DNA of 64,000 nucleotides, taken from contig VXSK01000023.1 of NCBI GenBank assembly GCA_009838035.1, positions 178,832 through 242,831 of the forward strand. Reading direction: 5' to 3'. A model generated the notes under the pieces. The model was not told the origin of the DNA. It did not search any database and worked only from the letters and a program-made list of their open reading frames with translations. Shown here one piece after another: positions 34,417 to 43,808 of the stretch. Every line of letters starts with the position of its first letter. Position 1 is the first letter of the stretch. This DNA comes from Gammaproteobacteria bacterium. Its GTDB lineage: Bacteria; Pseudomonadota; Gammaproteobacteria; Steroidobacterales; Foliamicaceae. Made by a program: the position numbers and the translations under genes.

Positions 34417-36122
34417 GTTGCGGCTCCTTTCAGGAATGGCGTGACCGCCTCGCCCCATTGCGCCGGGTTGTCGGGCAACAGCAGCGAGTCGCAATGCGTG
34501 TGGCGGCCGGCGAGGCGTTCGCTCAAATCGCGGGCCACGTCCCACTCCGCCGTGGCCAGCAATACCGGAATTTCCGCATCCGCCAGGCGCTGTCCGGCGC
34601 GATACCTGAAGTGCGCGTGGTACGCCTTGCGCCACATGACCGGCGCACGCAGCACCTCGACCACGCGGCGGTGCACCATGTCCGGATCCAGGTACGGCTC
34701 GCCTTGCAGCATCGACTCCGCCGTGCGCGCGTACCAGGGGAAGTAGATGCCCTGGTCGCGCATCATGTGCCACGCTTCCAGCAGGTGTCCGCCGTGCCAT
34801 TGGGGAACGATCTCCGGCGTGTAATTCGCGAGCAGATCGGCCTGCTCCTCCGGGGTGTGATCGATCAGTCCGGTGATGATCAGCCGCCCTATCCGGCCGG
34901 GATTCTCGATGGCCAGGTCGAGCAGCACCGACCCGCCGCCCCAGACGCCGTAACCGTTCACCTGCTCAAGGCCCAGCGCGTCCAGAACCTGCGCCAATGC
35001 CTCGCGATAATCCGCGACGCTTACGTCGCCCTCGCCGATGGTGTTGTCCGAATCGGCGTGCCCCGGCAGCTCCACGGCGAGCACCGGGTGCGATCCGATC
35101 AGGGACTCGGCCAGTCCCTGCACCGTGCGCCCGGAACCGGCCGCGTCGTGCTGCACGACGACCGTCTTGCCGTCGGCGTCGGTGTTGCGGTAAACGCGGA
35201 CCTGGCCGCCGGGAATCGAGACCATCTCGCTCCACAGGCGCCCTTGAATCGCCTGCGCCGGTGGCGAGGCCGGCGGGACCGGAGCGGGATGGGCGGTCAG
35301 CAGCTCAAAGCAACTGTCACGCGCCGCTTGAGGGGTCGGGCTCGAATACACCTCGACCCCGTCGGGCGGCGGCGGTATGCGCTCAAGCTGGGACGCGAGG
35401 ACGTCGCCGACCCAGCAGGTAATCAGGCCCGGCACCTTGAGTTCCACCACGGTTTCCGCGCCGTCGTGCGAGAACGCGCAGCCGTAGGCTTTGCGGTAGT
35501 TGTCGCCGGCGCGCAGGAATTCCAGGACCTCGTTCTGCAGGTGGTCGGCCGACGGCAGGTCGTACGACATCCGGGCCGCGGCGCGCAGGTCGTACCAGGG
35601 GAAAAACATGAGCTGCTGGCGCAGGCGGCTCCACAGCCAGGTGAGATGCGAGCCGTCCCAGGCCGGAACGAAGGCCGGCAGGTAGTTGGCCAGCAGTTCC
35701 GCCTGTTCCTCCTCGTTGAAGGCGCCGTAGCCGTTGACCGCCACCGCGGTCACGAGGTCCGGATGCCGGGCCGCCGTCTCCGCCGACATCGCGGCGCCGG
35801 TATGGAAGCCGTACAAGCCCGTCTTCGTGATGCCGAGAGCGCGGATGAACTCCGCCACGCAGTCGGCGAAGTCGGCCATGGTCAGGTCGTCTCCCTCGGG
35901 CGGGTCCGATGCTCCGTAGCCGGGCGTGTCCGGCGCGATCACCGTGAAATGCCGGCCCCACTCCTTCATCAGCGGCACGTATTCAAGCGACGACTGCGGC
36001 GACTGGTGTAGCAGCACCAGCGACGGCCCGTCGCCCGCGCGGCGGTAGTGCACCTGGCGCTCGCCGTACCTGCCGCGGATGCTTACGAAATGCCGGGTAA
36101 TCGTTACATCACCTTCACTCAT
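34413..36122 (-). CDS. double alpha/beta-hydrolase-fold protein with atypical nucleophile elbows
   Basis: 569 residues made of two alpha/beta-hydrolase domains (about 1-270 and 298-569). They come from one ancestor: EEQAELLANYLPAFVPAWDG (138-157) is repeated as EEQADLLANYTPEIVPQWHG (425-444). The nucleophile elbow is GFHTG (105-109) in domain 1 and GVWGG (392-396) in domain 2, so the usual Ser/Asp/Cys is His in one and Gly in the other. Other parts (VLLHQSPQSS, PGYGASD) are normal. It may be a non-hydrolytic lyase/cyclase or binding protein, or use another residue. ATGA overlaps on both sides. Confidence 0.85.
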   Translation of the reverse strand: MSEGDVTITRHFVSIRGRYGERQVHYRRAGDGPSLVLLHQSPQSSLEYVPLMKEWGRHFTVIAPDTPGYGASDPPEGDDLTMADFADCVAEFIRALGITKTGLYGFHTGAAMSAETAARHPDLVTAVAVNGYGAFNEEEQAELLANYLPAFVPAWDGSHLTWLWSRLRQQLMFFPWYDLRAAARMSYDLPSADHLQNEVLEFLRAGDNYRKAYGCAFSHDGAETVVELKVPGLITCWVGDVLASQLERIPPPPDGVEVYSSPTPQAARDSCFELLTAHPAPVPPASPPAQAIQGRLWSEMVSIPGGQVRVYRNTDADGKTVVVQHDAAGSGRTVQGLAESLIGSHPVLAVELPGHADSDNTIGEGDVSVADYREALAQVLDALGLEQVNGYGVWGGGSVLLDLAIENPGRIGRLIITGLIDHTPEEQADLLANYTPEIVPQWHGGHLLEAWHMMRDQGIYFPWYARTAESMLQGEPYLDPDMVHRRVVEVLRAPVMWRKAYHAHFRYRAGQRLADAEIPVLLATAEWDVARDLSERLAGRHTHCDSLLLPDNPAQWGEAVTPFLKGAAT

Positions 36123-37366
36123 GCTTCGACCTCCTTATGCGGCTGCGCCCGCGAGCCGCCAAACCATACAAGCAGTCCCGCAAGGCAGGGAACCAGTATT
36201 ACAACCGAACCGAACAGCGGCGCGTTGGCGCCTTCGGACTGGAACAGCATGCCTCCGATGGGAGGCGATATGGTCCTGCCCAGCCAATTGGAAGACTGGA
36301 ACAGGCCCAGCACGGTGCCCCGTTCGGTCACCGACGCGTATTTGGACACCAGGCTGGAGATATTGGGCACGAGCAGCGCGCTGCCGCTCGCCAGCAGGCC
36401 CAGGCCGAGCACCAGCCACGGTTGGCCGGTGAAGTCCGCCAGCACGCCGGTGCCGATCCGCAGCCACTCGGGGCCCGCCAGGGCGCCGAACCAGGCGAGC
36501 AGCAACATTCCCACTGCATAGAGCACGATGCCGGCGGCGATGACCGGCACTTCGCCGAACCGGATCGACAGTCTGCCTGCGATCAGGCCCTGGACCACGG
36601 CCACCCAGAGTCCGAGGAAAAGAAACTGGACGCCCACGTGGCGCGGTCCCCAGCCGAGGGTTTCCCCGACCCACAGCGGCATCATCACTTCGAACATGCC
36701 GGCCGCCGTCATCCAGAGAAGCCCGAGTATCAGCAGCCGTTTGACCACGGGGCGCGCGCCGACCTCGCCCCACTGCCGCAACTCGGCGCCGAGGGGCTGG
36801 GAGGCCACGCGCTTCTCCGGCGGCAGGCTTTCGCGCATGAACAGGAGGATCACCACCAGCAGCAGCCCCGCCAGCGCCGCGCCCAGAAGTCCGGGCTCCA
36901 GCAGGGTGGCGGTGTCCGCGGTCTCGCCTCCCAGGATTCCGCCAACGAACGGTCCGAGGATGAATCCCAGGCTGATTCCCGCCCCCATGATTCCCATTCC
37001 CTTGGCGCGGTTCTTGGGCGTGGTCGTATCGGCCACCCAGGCCTGGCTTACCGAAAACAGTCCGCCGGCAAGGCCGCCGACGAGACGCGACACGAACAGC
37101 GTCAAGGCGTCGTAGGCAAATGCCAGGCCAAGAAAGGCAATCATGGTGCTGGCCGCGCAAAGGGCCAGAATCAGTTTGCGGCCGTAGCGGTCGCTCAGTC
37201 GCCCCCAGATGGGCGTTGCTATGAGCTGGCCGATCGCGTAGCTGGCGACGATCCAGCCGGCCATGGCCTCGCCGCCGCCGAAGTCCTCGGCCACGAACAT
37301 GATGGACGGCAGCACGATGCTGAAGCCCATCGCGCCCAGCAGCAGAAGTGCAAAAATAATGAACAT
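36119..37366 (-). CDS. MFS transporter (drug-resistance type)
   Basis: 415 residues from ATG 37366; GTG 37390 is possible. Twelve hydrophobic segments. The loop 2-3 motif GRLSDRYGRKLIL and motif C-like GAGISLGFILGPFVGG mark the 12-helix H+-antiporter group (TetA/Bcr type). First gene of the minus-strand catabolic group, so it may import the substrate or export a product. ATGA overlap with the double hydrolase. Confidence 0.88.
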   Translation of the reverse strand: MFIIFALLLLGAMGFSIVLPSIMFVAEDFGGGEAMAGWIVASYAIGQLIATPIWGRLSDRYGRKLILALCAASTMIAFLGLAFAYDALTLFVSRLVGGLAGGLFSVSQAWVADTTTPKNRAKGMGIMGAGISLGFILGPFVGGILGGETADTATLLEPGLLGAALAGLLLVVILLFMRESLPPEKRVASQPLGAELRQWGEVGARPVVKRLLILGLLWMTAAGMFEVMMPLWVGETLGWGPRHVGVQFLFLGLWVAVVQGLIAGRLSIRFGEVPVIAAGIVLYAVGMLLLAWFGALAGPEWLRIGTGVLADFTGQPWLVLGLGLLASGSALLVPNISSLVSKYASVTERGTVLGLFQSSNWLGRTISPPIGGMLFQSEGANAPLFGSVVILVPCLAGLLVWFGGSRAQPHKEVEA

Positions 37367-37442
37367 AGACCGGGACCCGGCGAAAAACACCGGGCATTAT
37401 GCCCGCAACGCGGGAAACACAAGCGGGTAAGATACGCGCGCC

Positions 37443-38651
37443 ATGCCCGAGCGACACGCCGAAGTACTGATTGCCGGCGCCGGCCCGGTGGGCTGCACGG
37501 CGGCCCTGGCGCTGGCGCGAGCGGGCGTCTCCGTCATCATGGTCGAGGGCTGCGACACGCTGCCGCTGGAACTGCGGGCTTCGACCTTCCATCCGCCCAC
37601 GCTGGACCTGCTGGAGGACCTGGACCTCACCCATCGGCTGATCCCTCTGGGGCTGATCACGCGCGACTACCAGTACCGTGACCGGACCACGGGCGAGGCG
37701 GCGATATTCGACCTGGGGCTGCTGTCCGGCGACACGGGGCATCCCTACCGCCTGCAGTGCGAGCAATACAAGCTCACGCAGGTCGTTTGCGAAATGCTCA
37801 AGGACTACCCCAACGCCCAGGTGCTGTTCGGGCGGGAGGTGATCGGCGCCAGGCAGGACGGCGACGGCGTCCGGATGCTGTGCTTCACCGGCGAACAGGA
37901 AGAGCTGTATACGGGGCGCTACCTGATCGGGGCGGACGGCGCCAACAGTTGCGTGCGCAAGTGCATGACGGTGCGCTACGAGGGATTTACCTACCCGGAG
38001 AAATTTCTGGTCCTGAGCACGCCGTTCGACTTTGCCGCCCACATGGACCAGTTGAGCAACGTGAACTACGTGGCCGATCCCGACGAGTGGTGCGTGCTGT
38101 TGCGGACCGTGGACCTGTGGCGGGTGCTTCTCCCCACTGTACCCGGCGAGCCCGACGACAAGTTCCTGGCGCCGGATTACGCGGAAGACCGGCTGAACGC
38201 CATAGTCCCCCGCGACGAGCCGTACGAAGTAGTGCACCGCACGCTGTACTGGGTGCACCAGCGCGTTGCCGAGACCTACCGGCAGGGCAACCTGCTGATC
38301 GCGGGCGACGCCGCCCACATCAACAACCCCCTGGGCGGCATGGGAATGAACGGCGGTATACACGATTCGATCGTGCTCGCGGAGAAACTGGTCGCGATCC
38401 TGCGCGAAGGCGCTAGCGAGGATCTGCTGGACGTCTATGACCATCAGCGCCGGACCATCGCCAGCGAGTTCGTTCAGAAGCAGACGATAGAGAACAAAGA
38501 GCGCATGGAGTCGCTGGATCCGGACGCGCAGCGCAAGCGCCAGGCGGAGTTCATGCGCGTCGCCGCCGATCCCGAAAAAGCCCGCGCCTTCCTGCTTCGC
38601 ACCAGCATGATCGAAGCCTGGCGCGACAGCGTCGCCCTCGGCCAATCCTGA
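37443..38651 (+). CDS. FAD-dependent aromatic-ring-type monooxygenase (PHBH fold)
   Basis: 402 residues. FAD motif LIAGAGPVGCTAALAL (about 9-24), the DG motif LIGADGANSCVRK, and GDAAHINNPLGGMGMNGG binding the FAD ribityl chain. This is the class A flavin monooxygenase layout of p-hydroxybenzoate hydroxylase and UbiH. It hydroxylates aromatic or polyketide-like substrates with NAD(P)H. Divergent from the MFS operon (76 bp) and may serve the same route. Confidence 0.88.
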   Translation: MPERHAEVLIAGAGPVGCTAALALARAGVSVIMVEGCDTLPLELRASTFHPPTLDLLEDLDLTHRLIPLGLITRDYQYRDRTTGEAAIFDLGLLSGDTGHPYRLQCEQYKLTQVVCEMLKDYPNAQVLFGREVIGARQDGDGVRMLCFTGEQEELYTGRYLIGADGANSCVRKCMTVRYEGFTYPEKFLVLSTPFDFAAHMDQLSNVNYVADPDEWCVLLRTVDLWRVLLPTVPGEPDDKFLAPDYAEDRLNAIVPRDEPYEVVHRTLYWVHQRVAETYRQGNLLIAGDAAHINNPLGGMGMNGGIHDSIVLAEKLVAILREGASEDLLDVYDHQRRTIASEFVQKQTIENKERMESLDPDAQRKRQAEFMRVAADPEKARAFLLRTSMIEAWRDSVALGQS

Positions 38652-38678
38652 CCCGCAAAAACTCGCGCTCTTCGCCTG

Positions 38679-39683
38679 CTATTTTTGGGCGAAGCGGGCG
38701 CGGCCGGCGGTGATCGCGGCGTTCGCTTCGAAGTCTTCGAAGAATTGCTTCGCGTCTGAATCGTTGTTGAGCCACGCGTCCAGGAACGCCGTGGTGACGC
38801 CGGCCAGGATCTCAAGCCCGTCCGCATCGTGGGCGCCGCCGCTATTGTCCGGCCCGCCGCGGTCGTCCCGGCAGATCAGACCTCCGAGGTAGTGATCGCC
38901 TTCTTCCAGCACCACGGAGTACTTGTCGCCGGGCGGAGTCAGGCCGAACGCCGACATCCGCCACTCCCAGGGATAAATCGTTGGTCCGCCGATATTTCCG
39001 AGGTCCAGCGTGCCGCCGGTAACGAGCACTGGCCCAGGCACCCGGTCAAAAGAGCCCTCGGCCATCTGCTCCATCTCGCCGACGCCGCTCATGACGATGG
39101 CGGCATCGAAACCAAGGGCGTAACTGACGCTCTCCGTACTGTGCAGGTCCTTGAGCGGCTGGCCCCAGATGACCTGGGCGATCATTCCGCCGAAAGAGTG
39201 ACCGGCAATCGCCTTGCGACCGTAGTCGATACGGCCCGTCAGCCCCGGAATGTCCTGGCCGGGCGCAAAAAGCGCATCCAGTACCCGCCCCACGTCGGAT
39301 ATACGGATATAGAGAAGATTGCGGATGTCTTCAGGGCTCATCCGGCCTTCCGAGGTCGGGCAGTCGGGATGCTCCGGCAACACCACCGCGTAGCCGTGCG
39401 AGGCCCAGTGATCGGTCAGCCCCGCGTAGCTCTCGCGGTAGCAATTGAAACCGTGCGAATACACCACCAGCGGAAACGGGCCCGCCGCGTCGGGGTAGGC
39501 GATCCTCGCCCGCAGGCTGCGCTGTCCGGGCTCGGCCGGCAGTACGTGATTCTCGATCACGTGAACGCCGTGCGGCCCCCACGCGGTCTTGTAAGCGGCG
39601 GGCGGCTCTTCGGCCATTGCCGCTGCTGACAAACAGATCAGAACCAGTGTCGGCGCCAGGCGGTTCGCGGGGATTACTTGCAT
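38679..39683 (-). CDS. exported alpha/beta-hydrolase (esterase/PAF-acetylhydrolase-like)
   Basis: 334 residues from ATG 39683 with AAGGAGA upstream. Signal peptide ends near AAAMAEE (about 24). Catalytic Ser in AGHSFGGMI, oxyanion region VVYSHGFNCYRESY, and later VTGGTLD (Asp) and EGDHYLGG (His). This is the secreted dienelactone-hydrolase/PAF-acetylhydrolase-like esterase layout. Periplasmic or released. Stands alone, convergent with the monooxygenase gene. Confidence 0.83.
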   Translation of the reverse strand: MQVIPANRLAPTLVLICLSAAAMAEEPPAAYKTAWGPHGVHVIENHVLPAEPGQRSLRARIAYPDAAGPFPLVVYSHGFNCYRESYAGLTDHWASHGYAVVLPEHPDCPTSEGRMSPEDIRNLLYIRISDVGRVLDALFAPGQDIPGLTGRIDYGRKAIAGHSFGGMIAQVIWGQPLKDLHSTESVSYALGFDAAIVMSGVGEMEQMAEGSFDRVPGPVLVTGGTLDLGNIGGPTIYPWEWRMSAFGLTPPGDKYSVVLEEGDHYLGGLICRDDRGGPDNSGGAHDADGLEILAGVTTAFLDAWLNNDSDAKQFFEDFEANAAITAGRARFAQK

Positions 39684-39803
39684 GACAGAGATTTCTCCTT
39701 TTTCCTGCCGCACAGTCGATGGCCGGCAGCAATGGTCCGATTGCTATACTGGGAAACCGAATGATAAGCCGGGGTATGTGGGGTGGTTCAACGGATGTAG
39801 AAA

Positions 39804-42173
39804 ATGACGAAGACGAATAAAGTAGCCCTCCTCGCGCTATCCACGCTATTGATTTCCGGCTGCGGAAGCAGCGGCGGAAACCAGACCCCCCCGCCTCCTC
39901 CGGTCACTCCCCCGCAGCCCGAGCGTCCGGACCCGACCAGCTTTCCGGACGACCCGGGGCTGACCCCGGCGCAGGAAACGGAGCGCATGACGATCTCCAG
40001 TTCTTCCGAGTTCGTCGGTCAATGGAGCCTTTCGGAAATCGGGGCCGACTACGCCTACGCGCGCGGCTATACCGGCGCAGGAGTGACCGTCGGGATCATT
40101 GACACCGGGATGGACGGCGGCCACGACGCCCTGGAAGGAAAGCTCCACTCCCGGTCCGCGATAGCTTCCAACTCCTGTCCCGGCGGCACGTGTTCGTTCA
40201 GCGCCATTCGGGACACGGGCTCGCACGGAACCGCCGTGGGTGGACTGATCGCGGCGGCCAAGCTCGGCAACTCGATGCACGGAGTCGCCTACGACGCGGA
40301 TCTGCTGGCGATCGGAATCCAGCTTGGCAGCGGAACACCCATCTATAGGCCCGTGGACCTGAGCAACGGCCCATCGTTCCGCCAAATCGACGAGCAGGGC
40401 CAGGGCATCTACCGCCGCATCAGCGGCGCCACGCGGATCATCAATCACAGTTTCGGCTACGAGGGCGTGGTCACCGGCTACACCGCGAGTGAATACCGGG
40501 GCGCTTTCGGGCGCACGATCGACGCCTTGCTGCAGGCGGGAACGGCGGACTCGGAAAAGATGATCCTGGTGTGGGCCGCCGGCAATTCCTTCGGAAAGTT
40601 CGACGCGCAGGGCAATCCCGCCGATGCGTCCTCGCCCAACATTACCGCCGGTACGCCGCACCTGTTCCCGGCGCTGAGAGGACATTTCATCGCGGTAGTG
40701 GCTACGCAGTCTGACGGCACCATTGCTTCGTATTCCAACCGCTGCGGCGTTGCGGCGGACTACTGCATGGCGGCGCCCGGGCACGGCGTTCTGGCGCCCG
40801 CGGTCGGGAGCCAGAACGGTTACTTCCGGATTGGCGGCACGTCGGCGGCCGCTCCCCATGTTGCGGGGGCCCTGGCGCTCATGGAAGAAGCCTTTCGAAG
40901 TCAGCTCGGATCCACCGAGATGGTCACGCGCCTGTTTGCCGCCGCCGACAAGAGCGGTATCTACGCCAACCGAAACGTTTACGGTCAGGGACTGCTCGAT
41001 GTGGAGAAGGCCACTCGTCCGATCGGCACCATGAGCGCCTCTCTATCCCAAACCGTTGGAGGACCGTCCGTGGGCCTGGCAGGCAGCGCCGTAGCGGCAG
41101 GGCCGGCCTGGGGCGATGCGCTGCAGAACGCGTTTGCCGGACGGGAACTGGCGGTATTCGACAGCATGAATGCGCCGTTCTTCATCCCGATGGAAAGCTT
41201 CAACGCGCATTGGCCGCTGGACGACGCCTACAGAGCCGATCGGCAGTTCGCCCGATTCGTCGGGCGGGCCTCGGAAACCGGTACGGCGATGGCCGCACCC
41301 GTGGGCGATTGGACGTTTTCGTCGGCTCGAGGTCTCGCCCGCGCGCTCTTCTACCGGGAGAACAAGGAGCAGATCTGGGGCCCGCCGACACAATTGCAGA
41401 ACGCCTGGGTGGCGCTGGGAACTCCGGGAATGGGCGTGGCGCGCGATCTGTTCAGACTGAGCGATCGGGCAACGCTTCGCAGCGGTTTCTTTCTTCAGAA
41501 CCCGGGGAGTGCGCGCGGCGAGCGCTTGGTAGCGCCCGGACGGGCGCAGGGCGCCTTCCTGAGCCTGGACCTCGGTGGCGGCGCCCGGCGATTGTTCGCG
41601 GAAATCGGCCTGCTCAGCGAGTCGGAGCGGCTGCTGGGAGCTGGCGCCGAAGGCGCCTACGGGCGGTTCGCGGGACGAACCTGGTTCTCGCGCTTCCTGC
41701 TGGAGCGGGAGTTCGCGGGGGGACTCAGGCTGATGGCTGTGGCGCAGGCGGGCTATACCTCGGGCGAGGCAGGCCGGGGGCTGTTCCGGGGAACACGGGG
41801 CGTGCTGAGCAGCGCTTTCAGCACGGGACTCCAGTGGGGCAGTACGGAGGACGGCAAACGTGAGCGGGCCTGGCTCATGGCGTCACAGCCACTCAGGAAC
41901 GAGTCCGGCGGCCTTGAACTGGACTATCCGACCGGCAGGACGCGGGCGGGCGGCGTGCTGCGGGAAACGGCATGGATCGGCGCGGAACCGAGCGGCCGGC
42001 AAATCGACCTGACGGTGGGCTACGAAACCGGAATACTCCCGAACGTCGGCGGCGGAACGGACTGGCGGGTCCGAATTGAAGCCTGGCGCTCCTTCAGGCC
42101 CGGGCATCGCGCCGGGGCGCGGCCCGAGAACGCGCTCTACCTGGCGGTCTCCCGCGGCTTTAGCGGCAACTAA
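39804..42173 (+). CDS. subtilisin-like (S8) lipoprotein autotransporter protease
   Basis: 789 residues. Lipobox LLISGC (lipidated Cys20), a Pro-rich tether (28-45), S8 protease domain with D100 (VGIIDTGMD), H141 (GSHGTAVGG), Asn in VWAAGNSF and S347 (GGTSAAAPHVAG). From about 410 to 789 follows a Gly- and aromatic-rich beta-strand series that looks like an autotransporter barrel. A lipidated S8 autotransporter is the layout of Neisseria NalP and Bordetella SphB1, which process other surface proteins. The final residues SRGFSGN lack the usual terminal aromatic. Convergent with the next gene, only 3 bp apart. Confidence 0.85.
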   Translation: MTKTNKVALLALSTLLISGCGSSGGNQTPPPPPVTPPQPERPDPTSFPDDPGLTPAQETERMTISSSSEFVGQWSLSEIGADYAYARGYTGAGVTVGIIDTGMDGGHDALEGKLHSRSAIASNSCPGGTCSFSAIRDTGSHGTAVGGLIAAAKLGNSMHGVAYDADLLAIGIQLGSGTPIYRPVDLSNGPSFRQIDEQGQGIYRRISGATRIINHSFGYEGVVTGYTASEYRGAFGRTIDALLQAGTADSEKMILVWAAGNSFGKFDAQGNPADASSPNITAGTPHLFPALRGHFIAVVATQSDGTIASYSNRCGVAADYCMAAPGHGVLAPAVGSQNGYFRIGGTSAAAPHVAGALALMEEAFRSQLGSTEMVTRLFAAADKSGIYANRNVYGQGLLDVEKATRPIGTMSASLSQTVGGPSVGLAGSAVAAGPAWGDALQNAFAGRELAVFDSMNAPFFIPMESFNAHWPLDDAYRADRQFARFVGRASETGTAMAAPVGDWTFSSARGLARALFYRENKEQIWGPPTQLQNAWVALGTPGMGVARDLFRLSDRATLRSGFFLQNPGSARGERLVAPGRAQGAFLSLDLGGGARRLFAEIGLLSESERLLGAGAEGAYGRFAGRTWFSRFLLEREFAGGLRLMAVAQAGYTSGEAGRGLFRGTRGVLSSAFSTGLQWGSTEDGKRERAWLMASQPLRNESGGLELDYPTGRTRAGGVLRETAWIGAEPSGRQIDLTVGYETGILPNVGGGTDWRVRIEAWRSFRPGHRAGARPENALYLAVSRGFSGN

Positions 42174-42176
42174 GAG

Positions 42177-42818
42177 TTACTGGCCGGCAGTGCCCGCGTC
42201 GCGTTCGACGGCGCGCACCCAGACGCGGCCATCATCGCCCAGTTCGGAGACTTCCAGGCCCACTCCGATCACGTTGGCATAGGCCTGCAGGCGCTGCCGT
42301 ACCCAGATGTCGTGGACTTCCGCCTCGGTCATGTCGTGCTGGCCAAGCCGCCGGGTCTGCGTCAGCACGCGCGACCAGGGCGACTGCCAGGCACGGTAAC
42401 CGGGCTTGCTTTCGGTTTCAAAGATCAACTGGTAGTGGCAGGAAGTGCGGTCGATCATCCCCACCATCACCATCTCGAGGTCGCCGGTGCGCTCGTAGTG
42501 CGAGCGGATGCGCTTCAACAGCGGCTGCAGCGTATCGACCTCGTGCGCGATCAGGTCGTCGATCATGTCGCGGTCCTTGGCGAACTGCATCTGCGACAGC
42601 AGCGCCTTGACCAGCGCGTCGTTCAACTCGTGCACGTACGACTCGTCTTCGTGCATGGTCTTCAGCACCACGCTGATCGCCATGCCCAGTTCATGCTCAC
42701 GGCCTTCCAGCCCGCTGCTGGCGCCCTGAAATTGCTTGTCACCGCTGGGTTCCGCCACGCACAGCGACGAAACCGCCATGGCGGCGCAGGCTAACAAGGA
42801 AATAGTGGTCTTTTTCAT
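42177..42818 (-). CDS. exported protein of unknown function
   Basis: 213 residues from ATG 42818 with GGAGAG upstream. Signal peptide MKKTTISLLACAAMAVSSLC ending near residue 22. The mature part is helix-rich with few aromatics until about 110, then SCHYQLIFETESKPGYRAWQ, VLTQTRR, and a C-terminal VWVRAVERDAG. No family recognised. It follows an exported SDR by 10 bp in the same operon, so the two may work together in the periplasm. Confidence 0.65.
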   Translation of the reverse strand: MKKTTISLLACAAMAVSSLCVAEPSGDKQFQGASSGLEGREHELGMAISVVLKTMHEDESYVHELNDALVKALLSQMQFAKDRDMIDDLIAHEVDTLQPLLKRIRSHYERTGDLEMVMVGMIDRTSCHYQLIFETESKPGYRAWQSPWSRVLTQTRRLGQHDMTEAEVHDIWVRQRLQAYANVIGVGLEVSELGDDGRVWVRAVERDAGTAGQ

Positions 42819-42828
42819 TGGTTCTCTC

Positions 42829-43668
42829 CTACCAGGGTAGAACCCGACCGTCGACATTGATCGGCAGTCCGGGGTCGTCAAGTGTAGCGCCGGCGATGAT
42901 CTCCGCCATCCCAGCCGCGCTTTCTTCGGGCGTGAGCGCCTCGCCGGTGTAGCCGGATTCCCGCAGCAGCTGGGTATCGACCATGCCGGGCGAAATCAGC
43001 AGCACGGCAACGCCGCGCGGCTTCAGGTCGGTGCGCAGGGCCCGCCAGCCCATGTTCAGCGCCGATTTGCTCATGCGATAAAAGTACAGACCCTGCATGC
43101 GGCCCATCAGCGTCAGCGAGGCTACGCCGCTGGTAATCGCGACGATTTTTCCTCCGGCGGCGTCGACATTGTCCGCCAGCGCCTCCGAGATGCGCAATGG
43201 GCCGAATACGTTCACGGCCATGGTCTGCTCAAACCGGTCGTAATCCAGGCCGCCAAGGCTTTGTTCGGGCAGGGTGCCAAGGATTGCCGCATTATTGATC
43301 AGCAGGTCGATGGGCTGGCCCGCGTGGCGATCGGCCAGGGCGCGTATATGGTCCTCCCGGGTCACGTCCAGCAGCTCGACACTCAGGTTGGCGTATTCGG
43401 CGGCCAGGGCGTTCAGGTCGTCGGCCCGCTCCGGACTCCGGCAGGTCGCGACAACATTCCAGCCCTGCTCCGCATACCATTCCGCGAAGGCCAGTCCGAT
43501 TCCGCGACTCGTGCCGGTAATCAGGACGGTCGGCGGCGCGCTGTCCGCGGACGCTGCCTCCTGTTCTGCGGCAGCAGTGCCAGCCAAGCTGAACACCAGC
43601 CCCAGGACCATGACCGGCAACGGTGCAGCAAGGCCTGCCCGCACCGTCATTCTGCGAAGTCGTTTCAT
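42829..43668 (-). CDS. short-chain dehydrogenase with N-terminal export signal
   Basis: 279 residues from ATG 43668 with GGGAGGA upstream. Residues 1-33 form a Sec-like signal or anchor (basic start, VMVLGLVFSLAGTAAAEQ). The SDR fold follows: LITGTSRGIGLAFAEWYAEQ, LLINNAAILG (NNAG), and YFYRMSKSALN (YxxxK). SDRs need NAD(P)H, which is not normally available in the periplasm, so the signal is odd; it may instead anchor the enzyme to the inner face. Operon with the exported unknown protein. Confidence 0.8.
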   Translation of the reverse strand: MKRLRRMTVRAGLAAPLPVMVLGLVFSLAGTAAAEQEAASADSAPPTVLITGTSRGIGLAFAEWYAEQGWNVVATCRSPERADDLNALAAEYANLSVELLDVTREDHIRALADRHAGQPIDLLINNAAILGTLPEQSLGGLDYDRFEQTMAVNVFGPLRISEALADNVDAAGGKIVAITSGVASLTLMGRMQGLYFYRMSKSALNMGWRALRTDLKPRGVAVLLISPGMVDTQLLRESGYTGEALTPEESAAGMAEIIAGATLDDPGLPINVDGRVLPW

Positions 43669-43808
43669 GCGCAATCCTCCCTGAGGGCATTGTAAGCCAA
43701 GCGGCTTGCAGGTCATTTCGACGGTTTGAGGCTAAACTTGCCCATTCCGCCCGGCCGGGGGCTACCCGCCGGCGGCGATTGACGGGAGTTTCCAAGGGAG
43801 TCTTCACA

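Noticed and set aside
36135..38645. 836-codon minus-strand frame across the MFS and flavin monooxygenase genes
   Set aside because: Shadow of two well-supported genes; no recognisable domain.
37443..38651. Linking the PHBH-type monooxygenase to ubiquinone synthesis (UbiH/UbiF)
   Set aside because: It has the shared FAD motifs only; neighbours are transport and catabolic genes and no ubi gene is near.
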